Source of the DNA: Lachnospiraceae bacterium
GTDB lineage: Bacteria; Bacillota; Clostridia; Lachnospirales; Lachnospiraceae
Assembly: GCA_024690205.1 (NCBI GenBank)
Contig: JAILCX010000021.1
Span: 1-64,000 of the forward strand
Direction of reading: 5' to 3'
DNA length: 64,000 nt
Part shown: positions 17,403 to 26,736 of the stretch, one piece after another
Numbering within the stretch: position 1 is the stretch's first letter
Layout: the number at the start of each line of letters is the position of its first letter
Position numbers and translations under genes: made by a program
Notes under the pieces: generated by a model
What the model saw: the letters and a program-made list of their open reading frames with translations, nothing else
Database searches by the model: none
Told to the model about the DNA's origin: nothing

Positions 17403-17425
17403 TGTGGAAAACGTTTTCTTGTCAA
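17397..17425 (-). promoter_or_regulatory. malQ promoter with LacI/CcpA-type operator in the spacer
   Basis: On the minus strand a consensus TTGACA (17420-17425) is 17 bases from TAAACT (17397-17402). The spacer contains the perfect 12-base palindrome GAAAACGTTTTC (17407-17418), which has the central CG and A/T arms of LacI-family operators. A repressor bound there would block RNA polymerase. No LacI-family gene is in the window. Confidence 0.7.
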
Positions 17426-17440
17426 CCATAAAAATCATGC

Positions 17441-19792
17441 TTATTTATTTAGAATGTTATACAGCACATCCGACAGTTCTTCTATCTTCATCGGCTTGCT
17501 CAGATAATCGGAAAAACCGTGTTCCAGATACATCTGCTTTGCCCCTGCGATCGCATTTGCCGTAAGTGCTATATAAGGCGTTTTTTCGTTGGGGTTTCCT
17601 GCCAGACGCTTTGCATTCCTCAAAGCCTCGATACCGTCCATCTCCGGCATCATATGATCAAGCAGAACAATGTCAAATTTCTCTTTTTTGATGTGATCGA
17701 GCATTTCAAAGCCACTCGTACATTTTGTGACCGAAGCCTTAAGCACTCCCAAAAGTCCGACCGCAACCTTAAGATTTAAGTTATTATCATCGACAACAAG
17801 GACTTTCACACCGCTGAAGTCATGGAGCTCCTTGTTCCTGCTCTTTACAAGCGCGCCTGCATCCGCATTTGTGATATCCCCTATGGGAGCAGCATCCGTG
17901 ACGATCTGCGGAATCCTTACCGTGAACTTTGTTCCTTCACCGTACTTACTCTCACACTCTATAGTACCGTTCATGAGTTTGACAAGATTTGCGGCGATCG
18001 CAAGGCCAAGGCCCGTTCCTTCTATGGACCTTGTTTTATTGTGATCCAGGCGCTCGAACTGCTTAAAGAGCCTGTTCATGTCGCTTTCCTTGATACCTAT
18101 TCCGGTATCTTTTATTTCAATGTAAAGAACTGCGTTTTTATCATTGTTCATTTCATGATCGATTGACAATGATATGCTTCCTCCGGGAGTGTACTTTACG
18201 GCATTGCTTAAAAGGTTGATCATGACTTCCCTGATACGCTTTTCATCACCCCAGAATCCGGAAGGGAGCTTTTCCGAGATATTTTTCACGAAGCTAAGGC
18301 CCTTCTCATCGGTTTTTACGCTGATCATAGTGATGATACTGTTGATAAGGGTCTTTGTTTCATACCCGGATTCAAATATATCCATTTTGCCCTGCTCAAT
18401 CTTGGCAAAATCAAGAACATCACTTATTATCTCGAGCAGTGAATTACCGGCACTCTTTATGTTGAGTGCATATTCCCTTACCTTGACATCCGTATCCTCG
18501 TGCAATATAAGTTCATCCATTCCGAGGATCGCGTTTATCGGGGTCCGGATCTCATGGCTCATATTGGCAAGGAACGTGGTCTTGGCTTCATTGGCACTTT
18601 GAGCCTGAAGCGTTTCCTTCCTCATTGCGTTGATCCTGCGGATCTCATGGAGCACGGCAAACGATAAAAGCACAAGGAGTCCGACCGCCACAAAAAGGCA
18701 GTCATTCTGGTGTACGGGAAGATTTAGATGGATGATCTCGCATACCGCAAACACCGCAAAGAACGCAAATCCGAAGGATACATCGTAATTCTCACGGTTT
18801 TTCTTGACAAGGGATTCGTATGCTATGACACCGAAGCAGTATACTGCGGCTATTAGCAAAAATACATCTATGACAGGCATAGCCTCATTAAACGGCACGA
18901 GGTCCGTAAAATGCAGTGTGCAAATGCTCACAAAACTCAGTATCGTAAGTATACTTATCGTATAAAAGAGCCTTTTGTATTTTTCTTTATACAGGGTGTG
19001 AACATAGGCAGCAAAGGGAAAAGGAAGAAGAATCTGAACGACGTATTCCATGATACCGTCTATGAAATAATTCTGGAAGAAAAAAGGATAGACCGGATTA
19101 TCAAAGATGATCCACCATGCCGCGCCGAAGATACCAAGGCTCAGATACCATAGAGGAAATCCCCTTCTCAAACGTATCCTCATGACCAGACAGATAAGAA
19201 GGCTCGCGCCTCCGAACAGAATAGTCGCAAATCCCAGGGTAAGGATGATGATATTAACACTTATAAGATGCGCGGCAAAGCCCAGTCTGTTTGCAAGATA
19301 CATCTTGTGGATCTTGTATGTATCTTTGCCGTAATTGCTCTGGATCATGGTGATCGTTTTGCCGGCATCACCCGACCGAAGGGTCACCGGAAGCCACATG
19401 CCCTTGACGTTCCGGCCAAAAATCGAGTGGCTTATCCTGTAGCTGTTTCTTAAATCATCACCGATAAAAACATCCATATCTTTACTTGTCAGAACAAATA
19501 AGCAGTAACCGTCTTTTATTTTTTCCGGCAACTTTGATGTAAGTTTGATGCTCTCAACATCTTTTATGTCAAAAGACTCTGTTGCCCCGTAAGTATTCGT
19601 GACACCGGAAGGATCAGTGTATGCCCACTCGGTTTCAAATGACTCACATTTACTTGCAAACATGGATTCGTTTCTGACAAAGAACTGCCCGTAGATATAA
19701 AGAAAAAGAGCAAACAGAGTACAGATACCGATAAGTATCCGGATGACTGTGTCAAATATTCCCTGTTTGCTCTTATTAAAATTTTCAGGCAT
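17441..19792 (-). CDS. Membrane hybrid histidine kinase with receiver domain
   Basis: The protein has 783 residues. A first membrane segment (about 15-35) is followed by an extracytoplasmic beta-rich region (about 40-175) and then seven hydrophobic segments (about 180-390), the 7TMR-DISM-like layout. HisKA has FLANMSHEIRTPINAILGM with the phospho-acceptor His near 413, and HATPase_c shows GTGLGLAIAANLVKLMNG. A receiver domain (about 665-780) has its phospho-acceptor Asp in VLLDHMMPEMDG near 711. There is no DNA-binding output, so phosphate must pass to another protein. It begins 11 bases after thiT with no visible terminator and no strong ribosome-binding site, suggesting it is read from the TPP-riboswitch transcript at low level. 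Confidence 0.88.
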   Translation of the reverse strand: MPENFNKSKQGIFDTVIRILIGICTLFALFLYIYGQFFVRNESMFASKCESFETEWAYTDPSGVTNTYGATESFDIKDVESIKLTSKLPEKIKDGYCLFVLTSKDMDVFIGDDLRNSYRISHSIFGRNVKGMWLPVTLRSGDAGKTITMIQSNYGKDTYKIHKMYLANRLGFAAHLISVNIIILTLGFATILFGGASLLICLVMRIRLRRGFPLWYLSLGIFGAAWWIIFDNPVYPFFFQNYFIDGIMEYVVQILLPFPFAAYVHTLYKEKYKRLFYTISILTILSFVSICTLHFTDLVPFNEAMPVIDVFLLIAAVYCFGVIAYESLVKKNRENYDVSFGFAFFAVFAVCEIIHLNLPVHQNDCLFVAVGLLVLLSFAVLHEIRRINAMRKETLQAQSANEAKTTFLANMSHEIRTPINAILGMDELILHEDTDVKVREYALNIKSAGNSLLEIISDVLDFAKIEQGKMDIFESGYETKTLINSIITMISVKTDEKGLSFVKNISEKLPSGFWGDEKRIREVMINLLSNAVKYTPGGSISLSIDHEMNNDKNAVLYIEIKDTGIGIKESDMNRLFKQFERLDHNKTRSIEGTGLGLAIAANLVKLMNGTIECESKYGEGTKFTVRIPQIVTDAAPIGDITNADAGALVKSRNKELHDFSGVKVLVVDDNNLNLKVAVGLLGVLKASVTKCTSGFEMLDHIKKEKFDIVLLDHMMPEMDGIEALRNAKRLAGNPNEKTPYIALTANAIAGAKQMYLEHGFSDYLSKPMKIEELSDVLYNILNK

Positions 19793-19803
19793 ATAGATTT
19801 AGA

Positions 19804-20559
19804 TCAACCCGATATCACCCCTTGATCTTCGGCAAGTCTTGAAATGTATGCGATACCTTTCTTTACGGGGGAAATGAGTAAAAGTACTACTGTGATCACC
19901 CCTTCGGGGATTATATACGCATAATTATATAAAATCGGGTATATAACGGCAAGGTTCTTAGGAAAATTATCGGGCATATAGTCCATCCAGTATATATAGC
20001 CCCCTATCGCATGCATAAGTCCGCGAAGCAGTATGGCTATGATATATCCGATGATAAGACCGTTCTTTTTCTTGTTGAAAAATCCCGATACGCCAAGTGC
20101 CATAAAGGCAAGAATGAAATCAAAAGCAACCTGCATGGGTGAAAGGATGTATCCTCCGCCGTCTTGAACGAACTGCAAAACTCCGTATGCAAGTGCCGTA
20201 ACAAGACCTATAGCAGGGCCGTACCAGTATCCGATGATCGTAACAAAGAGCATCGAACACAAAGTGACCGAGCCGCCCCAGGGCATGTCTATTACCTTTA
20301 TAAATGAAAGAACAAAAGCAATAGCGAGCGCAACACCCGAAAATACGAGCTGCTTCGTTGAGAAGAGTCTCTTAGCCTCTTTAGGTTTGTCTTCGTTTAC
20401 ACCGCTCTTTGAATCGCCGTGTTCCTTTACGGCCTCTGAAACCTTAGCCTTTATAAAAGCAACCGTGAGTAACAAAAAAACCGTCAGAGCGATAAACAAT
20501 ATCATTCCGTCGGTCGTCAGTGAATAGTAGCCGTCTTCGGCATTAAAAAATTTAGCCAT
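19804..20559 (-). CDS. thiT: ECF-type thiamine transporter S component ThiT
   Basis: This membrane protein of 251 residues binds thiamine and works with a shared ECF energising module that is not in this window. The core (about 70-250) has six hydrophobic segments, with LSFIKVIDMPWGGSVTLCSM, the GGYILSPMQVAFDF loop and GGYIYWMDYMPDN typical of ThiT. The first 70 residues are an extra membrane helix (about 19-38) plus a charged linker, making it longer than the usual 180-200-residue S component. The TPP riboswitch directly upstream independently supports the thiamine role. It starts 7 bases after AAGGAG. Confidence 0.93.
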   Translation of the reverse strand: MAKFFNAEDGYYSLTTDGMILFIALTVFLLLTVAFIKAKVSEAVKEHGDSKSGVNEDKPKEAKRLFSTKQLVFSGVALAIAFVLSFIKVIDMPWGGSVTLCSMLFVTIIGYWYGPAIGLVTALAYGVLQFVQDGGGYILSPMQVAFDFILAFMALGVSGFFNKKKNGLIIGYIIAILLRGLMHAIGGYIYWMDYMPDNFPKNLAVIYPILYNYAYIIPEGVITVVLLLISPVKKGIAYISRLAEDQGVISG

Positions 20560-20573
20560 ATTTCCATCTCCTT

Positions 20574-20732
20574 TTCTACGCCGGCATTATCCGGATCAGA
20601 TTCAAACCGGTCCTTTGGACCAATTAGGGGTCTGCACCTAATGCACTCTCAGCCTGTACGAACAGTTTCGGATCCGCGGCCATAACCGGCCGTCATGATC
20701 TTTTAGTCCGCTCGGGCTCCCCCGGTGACGGA
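20574..20732 (-). ncRNA. TPP riboswitch (THI element)
   Basis: On the minus strand the conserved aptamer blocks occur in order: GGGGGAGCCC, a long variable P3 arm containing CTGTTCGTACAG, GGCTGAGAG, AGACCCC, then GAATCTGATCCGGATAATG and CCGGCGTAG at the 3' end. These are the hallmarks of the thiamine pyrophosphate aptamer. The thiT ribosome-binding site AAGGAG begins a few bases past the aptamer end and no terminator hairpin with a U-tract is visible. Control is therefore probably at translation initiation. High TPP should shut off thiT and possibly the kinase after it. Confidence 0.94.
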
Positions 20733-20736
20733 AATC

Positions 20737-20765
20737 ATAATATCACAGCTTTTTATAAGCCGCAA
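20737..20765 (-). promoter_or_regulatory. Promoter of the thiT riboswitch transcript
   Basis: On the minus strand TTGCGG and TATTAT are separated by 17 bases. The predicted start near 20730 coincides with the 5' edge of the TPP aptamer, which supports both calls. Confidence 0.65.
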
Positions 20766-20795
20766 TCGGTTTTTTATTTTGATCGTAAGATCGCC

Positions 20796-22562
20796 CTACC
20801 AGAGGATATATCCGTAAATATCCACATCGACAACCTTTTCGGAGAGGTCATTGTAGGTAAAAGTTGCCTCGGTTATCATGATCCTATATCCTTCCACATC
20901 ATATGTAAACACGGATTGCAGGTAATCTTCCTCGTTTTCGTCATATTCATCGCTTATAAGAAATTCAAAAAGCTCCCTTGCATCAAACTTTATGTCCATC
21001 TGCTCGACTACATTTGAATAAGGTTTTGATCCTATTTTGTCGACAGGAAGCTTCTTGATATTGATACCGCCGTTATCTTCGCTTCTGAACTGAGAGGATT
21101 TTATCCTTGCAAAATGATCGTATCCTGAGATGTCGATATCTACGGCCTTTGTGCTGAACGTCACTCTTTTCTCATTCAGATAATCATAGTCATCATTGTC
21201 TCCCACCGAAGACATATACTCAATCTGTGATGTCGAATACCTGCTTTTTAAAAATTTGTTTCCGCCATCCATTTTGCGAAGATAGTCATAAGCTGCATGC
21301 AGACGGTCTCTTTCATCATCGCTAAGATCCGATCCGTCTTTATCAAGAAGCTTATCAAGGGCACGTACCTGAGTAAGCTTCGGCATTGAAAGAACATCGA
21401 TCCCTGGAACTGCGCAGAAAATAAAAGCCGCTATTGCAAGAACTACGGGAACATAGTGGAGAGTATCTTTCTTTACCGCATACCACATTATGTAAACCAG
21501 TTCGAAAACTATGAACAATGAGCCCAGGTATCTTGAGGGAGTAAGCCCGTACTGATGGATCCTTACTGCAACAGTATATACCTGCAGGATCGTAAGGGGA
21601 GCAAAAACATAAGGAAGTATTTTTGCACTTTTCCCGAAAAATCCTTCTGTTTTATCGCAATTAAGATAGGCAAGGGGAAGCGAGCAGCAAAACAATGCCG
21701 TAAGTATTGCAAATACGCTGTTTGACGGGAATTTAGAAAAGAATACTATCTTGATTATATATAAGTAAACGATAAGGTATGCCGCAAGGCACATCGAATA
21801 AAGCACGTACTTAAAAAGAACTTTGATGAATTTGGGGACATCCTTTGTGCTCCTTGCTACGGCTGAAATGCTCGCACCACCAAGATAAAGGCCCGAAACG
21901 AGTGCAAACAGCGGCAGAAAGATATCGTCAAAGCTGCCGAATAAAAGCTCTGTGAATACTAAAGTAAGGATCGCAAGTCCGATGTTTACAACACCGTAAA
22001 CAACGCCTATCAAAAAACCTTCCGAAAGAACACCCATAAGGTAATCCGCAAATGAGAATCCATCTTTTATCTCACGGAAGCTGAAGAACAGATCGAGAAG
22101 GAATAATACAGCAAAATAGCCAAGGACATACATCGCTATCCGATCGATTCCGATACTGTCCTTTACATCGTCAATAAGACTTTCTCCCCAGACCATTCCT
22201 GTTACAAGTCCCGAGAAAAAGAAGGTTATCACAGATGATGAGGCTGTTATGATGATCTTAAGGATACTCTTATTGTTTTTTATAAGAGTATCAGTTAGAT
22301 AAACAGCAAAGACGAGCATGACCATCCAGAATACAAGGTGAGAGAATACCTTGTCTATATCCGAATAGTTGGCCTTGACAAAAAACGTACTGTCCAGTAT
22401 CCCGTCTAATATGCTCCAGATAAATGCAAATAATGTTCCGACAATCACAGTAACGCAGGTATATGGATGAGATTTCCATAATGTCTGCGTGTAGCTGAAG
22501 ATATGCTTTATCCTTTCTTTAAACATTGATCTCTTTTGTTTTTTTGTCTCTTGTATTTCCAT
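20796..22562 (-). CDS. Large polytopic membrane protein, DUF4153-like
   Basis: The protein has 588 residues, with about eleven to twelve hydrophobic segments over residues 30-395 and a soluble C-terminal part of about 190 residues. The C-terminal part contains acidic, Asp-rich stretches (DKDGSDLSDDERDRL, SSVGDNDDYDY). The layout and the DERDRLHAAYDYLRKMDGG segment resemble DUF4153 proteins, whose function is unknown. I am not certain of the family. It is the last gene of the addB-addA-GNAT group, starting 14 bases after the GNAT stop, so it is probably co-transcribed with DNA-repair genes by position only. Confidence 0.6.
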   Translation of the reverse strand: MEIQETKKQKRSMFKERIKHIFSYTQTLWKSHPYTCVTVIVGTLFAFIWSILDGILDSTFFVKANYSDIDKVFSHLVFWMVMLVFAVYLTDTLIKNNKSILKIIITASSSVITFFFSGLVTGMVWGESLIDDVKDSIGIDRIAMYVLGYFAVLFLLDLFFSFREIKDGFSFADYLMGVLSEGFLIGVVYGVVNIGLAILTLVFTELLFGSFDDIFLPLFALVSGLYLGGASISAVARSTKDVPKFIKVLFKYVLYSMCLAAYLIVYLYIIKIVFFSKFPSNSVFAILTALFCCSLPLAYLNCDKTEGFFGKSAKILPYVFAPLTILQVYTVAVRIHQYGLTPSRYLGSLFIVFELVYIMWYAVKKDTLHYVPVVLAIAAFIFCAVPGIDVLSMPKLTQVRALDKLLDKDGSDLSDDERDRLHAAYDYLRKMDGGNKFLKSRYSTSQIEYMSSVGDNDDYDYLNEKRVTFSTKAVDIDISGYDHFARIKSSQFRSEDNGGINIKKLPVDKIGSKPYSNVVEQMDIKFDARELFEFLISDEYDENEEDYLQSVFTYDVEGYRIMITEATFTYNDLSEKVVDVDIYGYILW

Positions 22563-22576
22563 TCAGGCCTCCGCTC

Positions 22577-23161
22577 TTACCTATCTATATCAAGGACATA
22601 AACGTCCGATTCGAAAGTAGCGCTTCCGTCATTTTTTGAATATGAGGAACTGTGGTCATACACCATTCCGAGTTTCTTCATAACTTTAGCACTTCCGATG
22701 TTTTCTTTGGCACATTCTCCCTCAAAAGAACGTGCATTGTAAACGCTTATCGCATGGTCCATGAAGGCTTTCATTCCTTCTGTGGCGTATCCCTTTCCCC
22801 AGTCATCATACCGATTTACATAGGACAATGTCCAGACATCCCTTTCAACGTCATGGTTTAACGCATATGTTCCTACGGCATGTCCGTCTTCTTTATCAAT
22901 GACCAGCATTAAGATATTGATCTTTGATCCGGGATCCTTTTTTGGCAGCCACACAAGGGGTTCTTCAGGGCTCTTGCATACCGGGCTCATAAGATATTTA
23001 TAAACCCGCTCATCCATATCCCATGCAGCCATGGCAAGATAATCATCCGGCCTTAACCGCCTGAGGATAAGCCTTTTTGTCTCTATTACCTCTTCGCCAG
23101 GTTCATAAAGCTTATTTTTGTTCATTTCCTTATCATACTCTCCGAGATCTTTTTCGGTCAT
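22577..23161 (-). CDS. GNAT-family N-acetyltransferase (RimJ/RimL-like)
   Basis: This acetyltransferase has 194 residues from the ATG at 23161, which overlaps the addA stop (ATGA) and lies about 10 bases after AGGAGG. A longer frame from 23206 would run into addA and is rejected. The fold is indicated by the opening ETKRLILRRLRPDDY, a central VGTYALNH strand, the acetyl-CoA loop region DDWGKGYATEGMKAFMDH (Q/RxxGxG/A-like), and AKENIGSAKVMKKLGM near the end. Relatives acetylate protein N-termini or small amines. The substrate is unknown. Confidence 0.85.
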   Translation of the reverse strand: MTEKDLGEYDKEMNKNKLYEPGEEVIETKRLILRRLRPDDYLAMAAWDMDERVYKYLMSPVCKSPEEPLVWLPKKDPGSKINILMLVIDKEDGHAVGTYALNHDVERDVWTLSYVNRYDDWGKGYATEGMKAFMDHAISVYNARSFEGECAKENIGSAKVMKKLGMVYDHSSSYSKNDGSATFESDVYVLDIDR

Positions 23162-26100
23162 GACATCAAAACCTCCTGTCCAAGGCTGAAGGAGTAAAGA
23201 ATGCACTGCTTAACGGGAAGTCCCAGTATACTTTCCAGTGCATCCTTATAATATTCAAGCTGGACATGATAGCGGTCCATGAGTTCTTTGCCCGAATCAA
23301 TAACGTCAGTTTTGTAATCAAGGAGGACTATCTGTCCGTCCTCAATGAAAAATGCGTCGATTATTCCCTGAAGAAGTACTGTTTCATTTTCAGGATATGT
23401 ATCCCTAACCCTGTTTGCAGCTATGCCAAGAACAAATGGCTGCTCACGCTTCAAGGTGCCGTTTTGCTGGGCTTTGGCCATTCTTTTTGCTATATCGGAT
23501 CCCATGAAGCGTTCGATCTTTTTGACGGAAACAGCATCTGCCCACTCCTTTGAAATCCGTCCGTTATTTTTGAATAAATCAATTTGTGATTTAATTTCTC
23601 CATTTGTAAAGTCGAGCAGTTCCATCACTTTGTGATAGGCCGATCCTCTGTCTGTGCCGGAAATATTGACCGTTGCATTGCCCGGTGTCTTAAAAGCAGC
23701 GGTCTCTTTTTCGTTTGATGTTTCTTCATCCGATGCCGTGCTTTCATATGTTATTTCCTTTTCATCAAAGAGGTCATCTGCAAATTCGGTATCAAGGTAA
23801 GCCTTTTTAAGCTCAGATACACTGGTCTTCGGAATAAGGCTTTCAAGCTCGGGATGGGCATACTTCCTTTGGACTCTTTCCTGCAGTGATCTAAACTCCG
23901 GCAGGTCTTTTGCATCTTCCGCGATCGCTTTCCTTAATCTGCCCAGACGTTCTATACGGTTTATGGATCCGTATACCTTTATGCTGTCCATTTCGCTTTC
24001 GCTGACAACTACGGCCTTATCTAAAAGGGGGGTAAGCATTTCGAAGTATGTAAGCGCATCAAACATCGAAACCTCTTTTGAGGCATTTTCGAATTTCTCG
24101 CCCTCAACAAAGCCGGTGATCACCAGTTTTTCTTTGGCCCTTGTCATTGCCACATAAAGTACTCTTTCTTCTTCACCGATGAGGTCGTTTTTAAGCTTAA
24201 GCGATATAATCTTTTTTTTAAGCGTATCGGCGCTTATGCGTCTTTTGGTATCGATATATGATATTCCGCATCCCAGATCCGTATCGCAAAGGATATTTCC
24301 GCTTAGATCCCGAAGGTTAAACTTCTTGCCCGTTCCCGAAAGGAAACATACCGGAAACTCAAGGCCCTTACTCTTGTGTATCGTCATGACACGTACAACA
24401 TCGGCGTTTTCATCAAGTACGTCTGCTTCACCGGTATCGGACTCCGTTTCCTTTATCTTTGATATGTATCTGACGAAATTGAAAAGTCCCCTGTATGATG
24501 AACTTTCATAATCACGCGCTTTAAGGATTAGCATCCTTATGTTGGCTTTCCTTTGGTCCCCTCCCGGAAGCGCGCTTATATATTCAAGATAACCTGTCTC
24601 TTCGATCAGCATTCCTATGAGTTTGTGTATCGGAGTGTACGTAGCAAGCTTTGTGTATCTTTCTATAAGACCAAGGAACGAAGCTATCTTTTCATCCTCA
24701 TTAGATAAGCTCACCAGCTGGCGATACAGATCATCTCCCTGCCCTTTTACTCTTATAAGGGCGGCTTCTTCATCACTGAAAGAGCCGAAATATGATATCA
24801 TCGCCCCAAAAAGCGGTATCTCCTGCAGTGGATTATCTATGATCCTTAACATATGGATGATATCCTGGATCTCTTTTGCTTCGTAAAATCCGGTCTTAAG
24901 GCTCATATGGCAGGGAATTCCTTCCTGCTCGAACACCTTTTTTATCGCGGATGAGATTCCCGTCATCGAACGCAGAAGTATAACGATATCCCTGTACTCG
25001 ACAGGTCTCATGGTTTTGCTTTCCCTGTCGGCCGTGACATAAAGCGAATTTTTTATCTCTTTTATCTTTTGGGCGATAAGCCGTGCTTCAAGAACAGCTG
25101 CTTTGTTTCCAACTGCTCCTTCACGATCTGCCAAAAGAATCTCGGTATCAAAAAATAACGCATCATCAGGAAGTTCTTTTTCGATTTTCAGACCATCTTT
25201 TTCCGGATAACCCGCTCCGTAATTGAGAACAGCCGTTTCGTCATATTCAACACCGCCGAGAGATTCATGCATAATTTGACCGAATAAGTCATTTACCGTA
25301 TCTACAACGTTTTTCCGGCTTCTGAAATTACTGTGCAGATCTATCCTGCTATGGTCACTTTTTGTCTGACTCTCCGGGTCATACATTTCATAACTTTTGT
25401 ATTTTTCCAAAAATAACTCAGGTGATGCTAAACGGAATTTGTATATCGACTGTTTGATATCCCCGACCATGAACCGGTTGTGAACACCTTCCGAATCGGA
25501 TGAAACAGCATCTATGATCATTTCCTGAACGCGGTTACAATCCTGATATTCATCCATGAGTATTTCATCAAAAGCAGCCTTATAGGCGTATGCCACGGGT
25601 GAATAAACATGATCCCCGTTCTGATCGTTTGTATAGAGGATATCAAGCGCATAATGCTCCATATCCGAAAAACTGATCATGCCCTTGTCGTTTTTGGCAT
25701 CGTTAAATGCGTTGATATAGTCGACGGTAAGCCCGGTAAGGTCACTTAACAAAGGCCTCATGGCCTCTTCCATCTTTTTATCTTCCGAAAGATCATCGGT
25801 AAAGTAGTGCCCAAGAGAGCTTTGTTTGCTTCCGAATATGATCTCTTTGTATTTTTTTCTCAATGAATTAAACTCATTTTTTAAATCTTCTGAAACATCA
25901 TCACCCGCTTTGGGGCTCAGGCGTTCCAAACCCTTGTTATTAAGGTAAAAATCGCGGATCTTATCATAAGTCTTTAATGAACACAAAGACTCTATAAGCT
26001 CAATATCGCTCCTTGCAGTCTTTTCATATCCGTAAGGTCCCTGTGCTTTAAGACAGATATCAAGTCCCTTTTGGGCAAGCTTTAAGGCCTCATCGATCCT

Positions 26101-26736
26101 TTGTCCGGCGAAAGTCAAAAGATAATCAAGATATCCTTCATTCCCGTCGGATAGGGAGCTAAGCCACTTTAAAGGCCAGGGCGTACCCTCAGAAAGCCTT
26201 GCAAGTTCAAGGACAAGATCCTTAAGCGCACTTTCATCCACGCCGTTACAAAAGGAGTCAACACACCTTAAGAAGCCTTCATCGTTTTGTTCGTATTTTT
26301 GCTCAAAAAGCGAATCAAGCACATCCTCGGATAAAAGCTCAAGCTCTGTCTCATCCGCGATACGAAACGCAGGATCAAGTCCGATGGATTCGAAATTATT
26401 CCTTATGATATTAAGACAGAAGCTGTGTATGGTTGATATCTGGGCTTTGTAAAGCAGCGCTGCCTGACGTTCCAGATGCTCATTTTGGGGGTTCTTTGCG
26501 ATTTCTTCGTTTACCGCTTCGCCAATCCTCGATCTCATCTGGGCAGCCGCTGCTTCGGTAAAGGTCACTACAAGAAGCCTGTCGATATTTAACGGAGAAT
26601 CCTTATCGAGGATCCTCCTTATGATGCGCTCGACCAAAACGGCAGTCTTTCCGGAACCTGCCGCGGCACTTACCAGAACATCACAGTTCCTTATATCTAT
26701 AACATTTTGCTGTTCCTTGGTGAATTCTATTGACAT
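23158..26736 (-). CDS. addA: ATP-dependent helicase/nuclease subunit A
   Basis: AddA of 1192 residues is the motor subunit of the AddAB complex, which processes double-strand breaks for recombination in place of RecBCD. The UvrD-type helicase core begins with the Walker A AAAGSGKT at residues 24-31. It continues with the Walker B/Q-motif region DEYQDCNRVQ, SIYKFRLASPELF, and VMTIHKSKGLEFPVCFL. The C-terminal PD-(D/E)XK nuclease has GIIDAFF and VLLDYKTD near residue 1139. The start overlaps the end of addB by 10 bases, consistent with equal expression. Confidence 0.96.
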   Translation of the reverse strand: MSIEFTKEQQNVIDIRNCDVLVSAAAGSGKTAVLVERIIRRILDKDSPLNIDRLLVVTFTEAAAAQMRSRIGEAVNEEIAKNPQNEHLERQAALLYKAQISTIHSFCLNIIRNNFESIGLDPAFRIADETELELLSEDVLDSLFEQKYEQNDEGFLRCVDSFCNGVDESALKDLVLELARLSEGTPWPLKWLSSLSDGNEGYLDYLLTFAGQRIDEALKLAQKGLDICLKAQGPYGYEKTARSDIELIESLCSLKTYDKIRDFYLNNKGLERLSPKAGDDVSEDLKNEFNSLRKKYKEIIFGSKQSSLGHYFTDDLSEDKKMEEAMRPLLSDLTGLTVDYINAFNDAKNDKGMISFSDMEHYALDILYTNDQNGDHVYSPVAYAYKAAFDEILMDEYQDCNRVQEMIIDAVSSDSEGVHNRFMVGDIKQSIYKFRLASPELFLEKYKSYEMYDPESQTKSDHSRIDLHSNFRSRKNVVDTVNDLFGQIMHESLGGVEYDETAVLNYGAGYPEKDGLKIEKELPDDALFFDTEILLADREGAVGNKAAVLEARLIAQKIKEIKNSLYVTADRESKTMRPVEYRDIVILLRSMTGISSAIKKVFEQEGIPCHMSLKTGFYEAKEIQDIIHMLRIIDNPLQEIPLFGAMISYFGSFSDEEAALIRVKGQGDDLYRQLVSLSNEDEKIASFLGLIERYTKLATYTPIHKLIGMLIEETGYLEYISALPGGDQRKANIRMLILKARDYESSSYRGLFNFVRYISKIKETESDTGEADVLDENADVVRVMTIHKSKGLEFPVCFLSGTGKKFNLRDLSGNILCDTDLGCGISYIDTKRRISADTLKKKIISLKLKNDLIGEEERVLYVAMTRAKEKLVITGFVEGEKFENASKEVSMFDALTYFEMLTPLLDKAVVVSESEMDSIKVYGSINRIERLGRLRKAIAEDAKDLPEFRSLQERVQRKYAHPELESLIPKTSVSELKKAYLDTEFADDLFDEKEITYESTASDEETSNEKETAAFKTPGNATVNISGTDRGSAYHKVMELLDFTNGEIKSQIDLFKNNGRISKEWADAVSVKKIERFMGSDIAKRMAKAQQNGTLKREQPFVLGIAANRVRDTYPENETVLLQGIIDAFFIEDGQIVLLDYKTDVIDSGKELMDRYHVQLEYYKDALESILGLPVKQCILYSFSLGQEVLMS

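Noticed and set aside
23162..23206. N-terminal extension of the GNAT protein into addA
   Set aside because: The ATG at 23161 overlaps the addA stop as ATGA and has AGGAGG at suitable distance.
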